In this document: positions 10,231-17,889 of the stretch, piece by piece
How positions within the stretch are numbered: the first letter of the stretch is position 1
How the letters are laid out: every line of letters begins with the position of its first letter
DNA from: Bacteroidales bacterium
GTDB lineage: Bacteria; Bacteroidota; Bacteroidia; Bacteroidales; UBA1556
Assembly: GCA_027064095.1 (NCBI GenBank)
Contig: JAMOQI010000015.1
Span: forward strand, 1 to 59,260
Length of the DNA stretch: 59,260 nucleotides
Direction: 5' to 3'
Notes under the pieces: model-generated
Seen by the model: the letters and a program-made list of their open reading frames with translations, nothing else
The model's database searches: none
Told to the model about the DNA's origin: nothing
Program-made: the position numbers and the translations under genes

Positions 10231-10919
10231 CCTACATTACTTATTTTGCGAAGTAATGGCTCATTTAATATTTCAATATTCTTGCCTTTAGTGGCAATAA
10301 TTTTATCTGTTTTAAAATCTTTAATTATTCTAATTACACTTTCCGGAGCCATTCCTGTAAGTGCAGCAAGGTCTTTACGGCTCAATGGTAAATCAAATTT
10401 CTTAGAGTTGAATATCTTATTGCTTAAGCACAAAAGGACATCTGCAAATCTGCCATGAAGTTGTTTCTGTGTAAGAGAGAAAAATCTATTGTAAGTTAGT
10501 AGATTATTATTAGTAAGAATACGATACAATTCAGCATTGAAATTGTTATTCTGTTTTATAAGTTGTCGAACTGCACTAGTGTCGATAAAGCATATTACAG
10601 AATCTTCAATTGCTACAACTGTGTATGCATGATAATCATATCCATAGATATTTTCCAAACCAATAAAATGATTTTTAGTTTTTATAGATAAAATCAAATT
10701 GCTTTCACCACTGTTGAGACTAACTTTTACTAATCCTGATTTAAGATATAGTATGTCAGTAGATTTAGTGCCTTGCTTAATAATTGTTTCTCCTTTGTTA
10801 AACTGAATTTCTGTTCTATTATTAACGAGCAAATTCATTTCGTTTTCAGTTAAAACTTTAAAACAATTTCCAGTGTCTTCTCCGTCTTCGCAATGGTTTA
10901 TTTGTGAAAGTACAGCCAT
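10227..10919 (-). CDS. Crp/Fnr family transcriptional regulator
   Basis: This 230-residue protein has a cyclic-nucleotide-binding-like domain (about 25-140; NKGETIIKQGTKSTDILYLKSG) and a C-terminal winged helix. Its recognition region is LSRKDLAALTGMAPESVIR (near 180-198). There is no Fnr-type Cys cluster in the sensory region; the only paired cysteines are near the N-terminus (C9, C18), so an iron-sulfur sensor is not supported. The effector is unknown. It is transcribed alone, with a terminator at 10131-10162. A near-match -7 element (TACTTTTA on the minus strand, 10944-10951) lies upstream. The stop codon falls within a repeat-like stretch. Confidence 0.88.
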   Translation of the reverse strand: MAVLSQINHCEDGEDTGNCFKVLTENEMNLLVNNRTEIQFNKGETIIKQGTKSTDILYLKSGLVKVSLNSGESNLILSIKTKNHFIGLENIYGYDYHAYTVVAIEDSVICFIDTSAVRQLIKQNNNFNAELYRILTNNNLLTYNRFFSLTQKQLHGRFADVLLCLSNKIFNSKKFDLPLSRKDLAALTGMAPESVIRIIKDFKTDKIIATKGKNIEILNEPLLRKISNVG

Positions 10920-11155
10920 ATATTCAAAATGTTGTTAGGACGGTAAAAGTATAAATTTTTTTTATATCAAATTGACTAATATCATATATTTTTATGCCTG
11001 AGGATAGTTTTGTTATTTCTTGATTATGAGAGATATAGGTTTTGTAATTTTTAATTTTGCTTCAAACGCTATTAATTTATGCCATTTATTATATATAATT
11101 ACTTCTTGAAATCGGTGTTTTGAAATGGTAGATTAAAATAAAAATGAGATTAAAA

Positions 11156-11767
11156 TCAAGCATTCTGGTACGGAATTCTGTTGATGATAGAGCGTCCAAG
11201 CGTTACTTCATCTATATATTCTATTTCGTCACCGACTGCAACTCCACGGGCAATTGTGGTTACCTTATTAATGTAAGGTGCCAGTTTTTTATAAAGATAA
11301 AAATTTGTAGTATCTCCTTCAATTGTTGTAGGAAGAGCAAGAATTAATTCATCTATTTCGCCTGATTTTACTCTTTCAACCAAAGTTTCAATATTTAAGT
11401 CAGTAGGAGAAACACCTTCCATTGGAGAAATAACACCATTAAGAATATGATAAGTGCCGGAGTATTGCAAAGTATTTTCAATAAACAAAACATCTTGTAT
11501 ATTTTCAACTATGCATATCTGGTTGTGTTTTCTTTTAGGATTAGCACAGATGTCACATAATTCACCTTCAGCTATATTGTGGCATTTTTTGCAAAATTTG
11601 ATATTCTTTTTCATATCTATTATAGAATTGCCTAGTGCTTCAGCGTACTCTGGTTTTTGTTTGAGTAAGTGAATTGAAAGCCGCAAAGCTGTTTTCTTAC
11701 CAATACCTGGAAGTTTAGAAAACTCATTAACGCAACGCTTTAATAAATTTGAAGAAATGTTATCCAT
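11156..11767 (-). CDS. recR: Recombination mediator protein RecR
   Basis: RecR works with RecF/RecO in loading RecA at single-strand gaps. Of 203 residues, the N-terminal helix-hairpin-helix (SKLPGIGKKTALRLSIHLL) is followed by a C4 zinc finger (CKKCHNIAEGELCDIC). The Toprim domain comes next (ICIVENIQDVLFIE onward) and then a conserved C-terminus (GRSIINRIPY). Length is standard. A promoter box (11795-11802) separates it from the upstream ferredoxin terminator, so it is an independent unit. Confidence 0.97.
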   Translation of the reverse strand: MDNISSNLLKRCVNEFSKLPGIGKKTALRLSIHLLKQKPEYAEALGNSIIDMKKNIKFCKKCHNIAEGELCDICANPKRKHNQICIVENIQDVLFIENTLQYSGTYHILNGVISPMEGVSPTDLNIETLVERVKSGEIDELILALPTTIEGDTTNFYLYKKLAPYINKVTTIARGVAVGDEIEYIDEVTLGRSIINRIPYQNA

Positions 11768-11794
11768 TTAGTTTATGTAAAAAAAATTAACACG

Positions 11795-11802
11795 CAAAAG
11801 TA
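11795..11802 (-). promoter_or_regulatory. -7 promoter element for recR
   Basis: The minus strand reads TACTTTTG, an exact TAnnTTTG match, 27 bases upstream of the recR ATG. It directly follows the T-run of the ferredoxin terminator. Confidence 0.6.
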
Positions 11803-11806
11803 AAAG

Positions 11807-11840
11807 AAAAAAGCCTTAACATGATAATCATGTAAGGCTT
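11807..11840 (-). terminator. Rho-independent terminator of the small ferredoxin gene
   Basis: AAGCCTTAACATGAT (11811-11825) pairs with ATCATGTAAGGCTT (11827-11840) with one bulged A. On the minus strand it is followed by a run of T. It lies about 22 bases after the ferredoxin stop. Confidence 0.85.
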
Positions 11841-11861
11841 TAATTAAATGTCTTATTTATT

Positions 11862-12029
11862 TTACTCAGGAGAAATAGCTTCAACTGGGCAAACATCTGC
11901 GCAAGAACCACAATCTGTACAAAGATCTGGATCGATTACATAAATATCTCCTTCAGAGATTGCTTCAACTGGACATTCGTCTATACAAGTACCACATGCA
12001 GTACAATCATCACTTATTACGTAAGCCAT
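11862..12029 (-). CDS. 2[4Fe-4S] ferredoxin
   Basis: This 55-residue electron carrier is read directly from the minus strand: it starts MAYVISDDCTACGTC and ends CPVEAISPE. Both clusters have the full CxxCxxCxxxCP pattern (CTACGTCIDECP and CTDCGSCADVCP), the clostridial-type arrangement. The two halves are internal duplicates (both end CPVEAIS). It is monocistronic between its own promoter box and terminator. It lies divergent from korAB, so it is a natural candidate for the electron acceptor of that enzyme (inference). Confidence 0.95.
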   Translation of the reverse strand: MAYVISDDCTACGTCIDECPVEAISEGDIYVIDPDLCTDCGSCADVCPVEAISPE

Positions 12030-12074
12030 ATTAAAATTGTTTATATGTTAATAAAAATTGTTTCTAAAACTTTG

Positions 12075-12082
12075 CAAAGATA
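12075..12082 (-). promoter_or_regulatory. -7 promoter element for the ferredoxin gene
   Basis: The minus strand reads TATCTTTG (TAnnTTTG), 45 bases upstream of the ATG. Confidence 0.5.
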
Positions 12083-12423
12083 TATAATGTTTGTTTCTTT
12101 TTATTAAATTTTTGCAGGACTGGTAATTTATAAAAGTTCTAAATAATACAATATTTCGAGTAACATATATAAATAAAAAAAGTTGGCACGAATTTATTTT
12201 GTAGCATTTTTTAAAATAAAAATTCTCACACTTTTCTAATTATTATGTAATCAGTTATATACAATAGTGTAGGTGATTCTGTTATATTTATAACATAAAT
12301 TAATTTTAACAAATTATTAAAATTGTTATAAAAAATCATAATATGCCTAATTCCATATTTTTTGAATAAATAAATCATTAAATAATACATCATAATTAGT
12401 GCAGAATGATAGCATAAATCTTT
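12083..12423. other. Intergenic region between divergent ferredoxin and korA
   Basis: This stretch is very AT-rich, with no credible gene, repeat or strong hairpin. A minus-strand frame crossing 12226-12537 has no recognisable sequence and runs into korA, so it is not treated as a gene. Upstream control sites for the two divergent genes may lie here, but none is recognisable. Confidence 0.4.
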
Positions 12424-12431
12424 TACTTTTG
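12424..12431 (+). promoter_or_regulatory. -7 promoter element for korAB
   Basis: TACTTTTG is an exact TAnnTTTG match, 32 bases before the korA ATG at 12464. Confidence 0.55.
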
Positions 12432-12463
12432 CTCGCATTAATATATAAACTATACGTAATAAA

Positions 12464-14308
12464 ATGGCAACAAATAATAATGTTATTGAACGTGAACGAA
12501 TAGTTATCAAATTTGCAGGTGACTCAGGAGATGGCATGCAGTTAACAGGTAATCAATTTACTGATACTTCTGCTACTCTAGGTAATGATCTTGCAACATT
12601 TCCTGACTTTCCTTCCGAAATTCGTGCACCACAAGGTACTATTGCAGGTGTATCTGGTTATCAAGTAAATATTGGACATTCTGACATCTATACTTCTGGT
12701 GATAAGGCAGATGTTTTAGTAGCTCTTAATCCAGCTGCTTTAGCATACAATATGAACAGTTTTAAGCCAAATGCTACGATAATTGTCGATTTGGATACTT
12801 TTACTGAAAAATCTTTTAAGAAAGCTAAATTGGATAGCAATCCATTAGAAGATTCTAGATTGGCAGATTGTACTGTTATAGCTGCTCCTGTTACATCTCA
12901 ATGTAGAGAGGTGTTGAAAGAAACAGGAATGGATTCAAAAACTATCGATAAAACTAGAAATCAGTTTGTAGCTGGAATTCTTGCTTATTTATTTAATAGA
13001 GATTTAAATTTAGCTATAGAATTTCTTAAAAACAAGTTTGCTAAAAAACCTAAATTAGTAGAGATTAACACTAAAGTTTTGAAAGCTGGTCATACTTATG
13101 CTGGCAATATTGAGGCTATTCACTCAACTTTTATTGTTAATCCGAATCTATCAAAAAAAGGGAAATTCCGTAATATTACCGGTAATCAAGCAACAGCTTG
13201 GGGATTAATGGCAGCAGCAGAGAAGTCTGGATTAAATTTCTTCTTAGGCTCATATCCTATTACTCCGGCCACAGATATACTAATGGAATTATCAAAACAT
13301 AAAGAGTTAGGAATAAAAACTTTCCAAGCAGAGGACGAAATTGCGGGTATTAACTCTGCAATTGGAGCTGCTTATGCCGGTAATATGGCTGCAACTACAA
13401 CTTCAGGACCTGGTTTGAGTTTAAAAAGTGAAGCTATTGGTTTAGCATTTATTACTGAGTTACCTCTTGTAATTGTTAATGTAATGCGTGGAGGTCCTTC
13501 AACAGGATTGCCAACAAAAACAGAGCAGACTGATTTAATGCAAGCGTTATGGGGACGTAATGGAGAAGCTCCTATCCCTATTATTGCAGCTTCAAGTCCT
13601 GCTGATTGTTTTAACTATGCATTTGAAGCTGAGAAAATAGCTATTGAACATATGACTCCAGTTATCTTGTTAACTGATAGTTATTTAGGAAATGGTTCTG
13701 GTTTGATGAAGATTCCTAATATGGATGATATGCCAAGCATTACCCCAAAGATTGCAAAGCCAGACCAAGCTTATGAACCATATGAGCGTGATCCTGAGAC
13801 TTTAGTTAGAACATGGGCTCATCCTGGTACAAGGGGAGCTGAGCACAGAGTTGGAGGTCTTGAAAAATCTGACGTTCATGGAGCGGTTTCTCATGACCCC
13901 ATTAATCATGAGAAGATGATTAAGCTTAGAGATGCTAAAGTTCGCAAAATTGCTGATAATTATGCTCCTCAAGAAGTTTTTGGTAGTGAAGATGCAGATC
14001 TATTAGTTGTAAGTTGGGGTAGTACCAAAGGTGCTGTATATTCTGCTTTTAAAGAATTAGAAGATGCTGGAAAGAAAATTGCATTTACTAATTTTAACTA
14101 TATTTTCCCACTTCCAAAGGAAACTCCAGAAATATTTAAGAAATATAAAAAGATATTAATTTGTGAATTAAATTCAGGACAGTTTGCACATCATTTGAGA
14201 AGTGAATATCCAGAATTTGAATATTCTCAATATAATAAGATACAAGCTCAACCTTTTATGGTTACTGAGTTAGTTGATAAGTTTAACGAAATATTGGAGG
14301 ATAAATAA
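12464..14308 (+). CDS. korA: 2-oxoacid:ferredoxin oxidoreductase, fused gamma-alpha subunit
   Basis: With KorB this performs CoA-dependent oxidative decarboxylation of a 2-oxoacid, probably 2-oxoglutarate, reducing ferredoxin; the reverse reaction is also possible. Of 614 residues, about 1-190 form the gamma domain (FAGDSGDGMQLTGNQF, DFPSEIRAPQGTIAGVSGYQ). The rest is the alpha domain, which starts GNQATAWGLMAAAEKSGLNF and contains SYPITPATDILMEL, FQAEDEIAGINSAIGAAYAG and TTSGPGLSLKSE. The fusion and length are typical of the two-subunit KorAB type. Its TAA overlaps the korB ATG by one base (TAATG), so the two are coupled. Substrate specificity is inferred from family resemblance only. Confidence 0.93.
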   Translation: MATNNNVIERERIVIKFAGDSGDGMQLTGNQFTDTSATLGNDLATFPDFPSEIRAPQGTIAGVSGYQVNIGHSDIYTSGDKADVLVALNPAALAYNMNSFKPNATIIVDLDTFTEKSFKKAKLDSNPLEDSRLADCTVIAAPVTSQCREVLKETGMDSKTIDKTRNQFVAGILAYLFNRDLNLAIEFLKNKFAKKPKLVEINTKVLKAGHTYAGNIEAIHSTFIVNPNLSKKGKFRNITGNQATAWGLMAAAEKSGLNFFLGSYPITPATDILMELSKHKELGIKTFQAEDEIAGINSAIGAAYAGNMAATTTSGPGLSLKSEAIGLAFITELPLVIVNVMRGGPSTGLPTKTEQTDLMQALWGRNGEAPIPIIAASSPADCFNYAFEAEKIAIEHMTPVILLTDSYLGNGSGLMKIPNMDDMPSITPKIAKPDQAYEPYERDPETLVRTWAHPGTRGAEHRVGGLEKSDVHGAVSHDPINHEKMIKLRDAKVRKIADNYAPQEVFGSEDADLLVVSWGSTKGAVYSAFKELEDAGKKIAFTNFNYIFPLPKETPEIFKKYKKILICELNSGQFAHHLRSEYPEFEYSQYNKIQAQPFMVTELVDKFNEILEDK

Positions 14309-15333
14309 TGACAGATACTATGAAAAATATTCCTCATTACACAAAAAAAGATTTTGTGTCGGATCAAGAAGTAAAATGGTGTGCCGGTTGTGGTGACTAC
14401 TCTATTCTTTCTGCAGTGCAGAATGCTTTACCAGAAATTGGTGTGGCTAAAGAAGATATAGTTTTTGTTTCTGGAATTGGATGTTCATCTCGTTTCCCAT
14501 ATTATGTTGACACTTATGGTTTCCATGGTATTCACGGACGTGCTGCTGCAATAGCATCAGGCGTGAAAGCTGCAAATCCAAAATTAAGTGTTTGGATAAT
14601 GTCCGGTGATGGTGATAGTATGGCTATTGGTGGTAATCACTTTATTCATATTCTTCGTAGAAATATGAATGTGAATTATATTTTATTTAATAATCAGATT
14701 TATGGTTTGACAAAAGGACAATATTCTCCAACTACGCCTTTAGGACAAGTTACAAAGACTTCACCTTATGGTACCATCGAACATCCTTTTAAGCCAGGTG
14801 AATTAGCAATGGGTGCAGAAGGAACTTTCTATGCTCGTGGTACTGATAACAATCCTAAGCAAATGAAAGAAATCATTATTGAAGCTGCTAAACATGAAGG
14901 CACTTCATTGGTTGAGATTCTTCAAAACTGTGTAATCTTTAATAATAATACTCACCATGAAATTACTGATAAAGTAACTCGTGACGATCACCAGATTTAT
15001 CTAAAAGCTGGCGAGAAGATGATTTTTGGTAAAGAGAAAAACAAAGGTTTAGTTCTTGACGGTCTTAAGCTTAAAGTTGTTACTATAGGTGAAGATGGAT
15101 ATACATTAGATGATATTCTTGTTCATGATCCAACTCAAGAGGATCCAACAATGGCTTTCCTTTTGGCTAGAATGTCTCTTCCTGAATTCCCGGTTGCAGT
15201 TGGAGTGTTACGTGCTTATAAAGCTCCTGTTTATGATCAATTAATGGAACAACAAATAGAAGATGTTAAAGCTAAATCTAAAATGAAAAATATGACCGAT
15301 GTTTTAAATAGCGGTAATACTTTTGAATTGTAA
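14308..15333 (+). CDS. korB: 2-oxoacid:ferredoxin oxidoreductase, beta (TPP-binding) subunit
   Basis: This 341-residue subunit carries the thiamine diphosphate and the proximal iron-sulfur cluster. The N-terminal WCAGCGDYSIL supplies cluster cysteines, with a further Cys in SGIGCSSRFPYY. The TPP/Mg motif is GDGDSMAIGGN (100-110) followed by FNNQIYGLTKGQYSPTT. The C-terminal extension (KEKNKGLVLDGLKLKVV) is as in other KorB partners of fused KorA. It has one-base overlap with korA and a strong terminator 29 bases downstream. Together they form a complete two-gene operon. Confidence 0.94.
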   Translation: MTDTMKNIPHYTKKDFVSDQEVKWCAGCGDYSILSAVQNALPEIGVAKEDIVFVSGIGCSSRFPYYVDTYGFHGIHGRAAAIASGVKAANPKLSVWIMSGDGDSMAIGGNHFIHILRRNMNVNYILFNNQIYGLTKGQYSPTTPLGQVTKTSPYGTIEHPFKPGELAMGAEGTFYARGTDNNPKQMKEIIIEAAKHEGTSLVEILQNCVIFNNNTHHEITDKVTRDDHQIYLKAGEKMIFGKEKNKGLVLDGLKLKVVTIGEDGYTLDDILVHDPTQEDPTMAFLLARMSLPEFPVAVGVLRAYKAPVYDQLMEQQIEDVKAKSKMKNMTDVLNSGNTFEL

Positions 15334-15361
15334 GTTTTTTTTAAAAAAAAACTATATTGGA

Positions 15362-15396
15362 AACCATCAACACTTTAATGTGTTGGTGGTTTTTTT
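15362..15396 (+). terminator. Rho-independent terminator of korAB
   Basis: A 12-bp stem (15362-15373 with 15380-15391, one T-G pair) with a 6-nt loop is followed by a run of T. Confidence 0.92.
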
Positions 15397-15439
15397 GTTA
15401 ATTATATGGATGAATTATTTTTGATAAATGACAATTGAT

Positions 15440-15447
15440 TACTTTTG
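15440..15447 (+). promoter_or_regulatory. Possible -7 promoter element upstream of the repeat/recG
   Basis: TACTTTTG is an exact TAnnTTTG match, with TTTTTG 16 bases upstream. If it is used for recG, the transcript would carry a leader of about 230 nt made mostly of repeat copy 2. Confidence 0.4.
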
Positions 15448-15456
15448 TAATAAGTA

Positions 15457-15659
15457 TTAACTCGTATTATTTATACAAAAGCAAAGCGAATTGCATGAAT
15501 AAGCAATGAATAACGGGGTGCAATGCGAGAAAATCTTCTCGAAACAAGTTCGGGACAGGCTGATTTAGGAAAACTTAAATTTGGATATTTTTCAAATATC
15601 CAGATATATTTGTTTTACTTAATCTTCAGAATTATCTGTGAATAATCCGGGTTAAAAAA
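15457..15659. repeat. Structured dispersed repeat, copy 2 (uninterrupted)
   Basis: This is the homologue of 9881-10138 without the nested palindrome. H1 pairs at 11 of 12 positions (15467-15478 with 15491-15502). H2 is a perfect 8-bp stem with a TTC loop (15583-15601). H3 (15629-15648) pairs at 6 of 8 positions around TGTG. It lies between the korAB terminator and recG. Confidence 0.8.
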
Positions 15660-15679
15660 CATTTTGAGAGTAAATAATA

Positions 15680-17788
15680 ATGACAGAAAAAGATATTCTA
15701 TCTACAGAGGTGAAGTTTTTAAAAGGTGTAGGTCCGATGAGGGCAGAGGCTTTTAAGGCTGATTTTGGAATATCTACATTTCGTGATTTACTAGCTCATT
15801 ATCCATTTCGATATATTGATAGAACACAATTTCATAAAATAAGTGAGATAGTAATTAATAATACTTCTGTTCAGCTGAGAGGTAAGATAACAAAAATTGA
15901 AAAGCAGGGAAAGGGAAGAGCGAATAGATTAACAGCATTGTTAAATGATGGAACTGGAACAGTACAATTAGTTTGGTTTCAGGGAGTGAAATGGGTTAGT
16001 CAAAAGTTAATCCTTAATCAAGAATATCTGGTCTTTGGTAAACCTGTTTTGTATGGTCGGATGGTAAATATTACACATCCTGAATTTGAAAGGGTAGAGG
16101 CTGGATATGAACTTAGCTCTAGATTGCAGGCGGTTTATAGTTCCTCTGATAAATTGTCTTCATTAGGACTTCATAGTCGTAATATTTCCAGACTTATTGA
16201 AAATTTATTGTCAAAAGTAAGAGTTGTATTATATGAGAATCTCCCAAAAAGTATAATTCAAAAATATAAACTTATTTCTCATAGAGATGCTTTATTAAAT
16301 ATTCATCAGCCCGGTAGTTATGATGAAATTAATAAAGCTCAGTTTAGACTTAAATATGAAGAATTCCTGTTTATTCAACTGCAGTTATTGGAACAAAAAA
16401 TAATACGGAAAGAAAAAGTCTCAGGATATATTTTTCAGAATGTAGGCAGTACTTTTAATACTTTTTATTCACAGAATTTACCTTTTGAACTAACCGGAGC
16501 ACAAAAGAAAGTAATTAGAGAAATCCGTAATGATTTCAAAATGGGAAAGCAGATGAATCGATTATTACAAGGAGATGTAGGTTCGGGGAAAACACTGGTG
16601 GCATTAATGTGTATGCTTATTGCTGTTGACAATGATTATCAATGTGCGTTGATGGCTCCAACGGAGATTCTGGCACAGCAGCACTACAATTCCATTAGTA
16701 AATTCCTCGAAGGTATTGATGTAAAAGTGGAGTTATTGACTGGTTCAACAACTGCTGCACAGAGAAGAGAATTGCTTGCTAATCTCGAATCTGGAGACTT
16801 AAATATTCTTATTGGTACTCACGCTTTGATAGAATCAAAGGTGGTGTTTCATAATTTAGGATTTGTAGTTATTGATGAGCAGCATCGTTTTGGAGTACAG
16901 CAAAGAGCAAAGCTTTGGGAAAAAGGCCGTACAAATTTACCTCATGTTCTTGTGATGACAGCAACTCCAATTCCTCGTACTATGGCAATGACCATTTATG
17001 GAGATTTGGATTATTCTGTGATTGATGAGTTGCCACCAGGCAGGAAAGCTATCGAAACATACCATTATACCGATTCTAAGAGAATAGCTTTATTTGGATT
17101 TATGAAACGGCAAATTGCATTAGGGCGACAGATTTATGTTGTTTATCCTTTGATAAAAGAATCAGAGACTTTGGATTTGAAAGATCTTAATGATGGATAT
17201 AATAGCATAAGCAGGGCTTTTCCTAAACCAGATTACCAAGTTAGCGTTGTTCATGGACAAATGAAAGCTAAGGATAAAGAATACGAAATGCAGCGCTTTA
17301 AGAATGGAGAAACGCAGATAATGGTTGCCACAACTGTTATTGAAGTAGGTGTAGATGTCCCCAATGCTTCTGTAATGGTAATAGAAAATGCCGAACGTTT
17401 TGGACTCTCACAATTACACCAGCTTAGAGGTCGTGTGGGAAGAGGGACAGAGCAGTCATTTTGTATATTGATGAGTAGTTATAAATTGAGCAATGAAGCT
17501 AAAACACGATTAAATGCAATGGTAGAATCAAGCGATGGATTTGAGATTGCAGAAATAGATTTAAAGCTTAGAGGACCAGGCGATTTGCAGGGGACTCAAC
17601 AAAGTGGTATTCTTACTCTTAAATTAGCTGATATTGTGAAAGATGAACGTATTCTGTATTTTGCCCGTAACGATGCCAAAGAGATACTCTCTAGTGACCC
17701 CAAGTTAGAAAAGGAAGAAAATAAATATTTAAAATTATTTCTTCAACAAAACGCTAAGGATAAAACCAATTGGTCTCTTATTAGCTAA
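15680..17788 (+). CDS. recG: ATP-dependent DNA helicase RecG
   Basis: RecG remodels stalled forks and Holliday junctions. The 702-residue protein has the wedge/OB domain (VQLRGKITKIEKQGKGR ... GTVQLVWFQG), Walker A in LLQGDVGSGKTLVAL, motif II VVIDEQHRFGVQQR and motif III VMTATPIPRTMAMT. The second helicase domain has VVHGQMKAKDKE and ATTVIEVGVDVPNA, followed by the RecG signature QLRGRVGRG. Length is standard. The start at 15680 lies 20 bases after repeat copy 2; no Shine-Dalgarno sequence is evident. Confidence 0.97.
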   Translation: MTEKDILSTEVKFLKGVGPMRAEAFKADFGISTFRDLLAHYPFRYIDRTQFHKISEIVINNTSVQLRGKITKIEKQGKGRANRLTALLNDGTGTVQLVWFQGVKWVSQKLILNQEYLVFGKPVLYGRMVNITHPEFERVEAGYELSSRLQAVYSSSDKLSSLGLHSRNISRLIENLLSKVRVVLYENLPKSIIQKYKLISHRDALLNIHQPGSYDEINKAQFRLKYEEFLFIQLQLLEQKIIRKEKVSGYIFQNVGSTFNTFYSQNLPFELTGAQKKVIREIRNDFKMGKQMNRLLQGDVGSGKTLVALMCMLIAVDNDYQCALMAPTEILAQQHYNSISKFLEGIDVKVELLTGSTTAAQRRELLANLESGDLNILIGTHALIESKVVFHNLGFVVIDEQHRFGVQQRAKLWEKGRTNLPHVLVMTATPIPRTMAMTIYGDLDYSVIDELPPGRKAIETYHYTDSKRIALFGFMKRQIALGRQIYVVYPLIKESETLDLKDLNDGYNSISRAFPKPDYQVSVVHGQMKAKDKEYEMQRFKNGETQIMVATTVIEVGVDVPNASVMVIENAERFGLSQLHQLRGRVGRGTEQSFCILMSSYKLSNEAKTRLNAMVESSDGFEIAEIDLKLRGPGDLQGTQQSGILTLKLADIVKDERILYFARNDAKEILSSDPKLEKEENKYLKLFLQQNAKDKTNWSLIS

Positions 17789-17851
17789 TATTACTTCCAC
17801 TACCTTTTAATTTTCAGTTAAAATTACCTCACAACTTAGCTTAATTATGCT

Positions 17852-17859
17852 TAATTTTG
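17852..17859 (+). promoter_or_regulatory. -7 promoter element for pheT
   Basis: TAATTTTG is an exact TAnnTTTG match, 30 bases before the chosen pheT ATG. Its position overlaps the upstream in-frame ATG at 17857 and so argues against that start. Confidence 0.6.
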
Positions 17860-17889
17860 CGCTTCAATTTTTACGAAATACTTATTATC

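Noticed and set aside
12226-12537. Minus-strand frame of about 100 codons between the ferredoxin and korA
   Set aside because: The residues are low-complexity AT-rich, match no recognisable pattern, and run antisense into korA.
17857-17889. Upstream ATG for pheT
   Set aside because: It adds 11 unconserved residues and overlaps a TAnnTTTG promoter box; MTLSYNWLK at 17890 is the family start.
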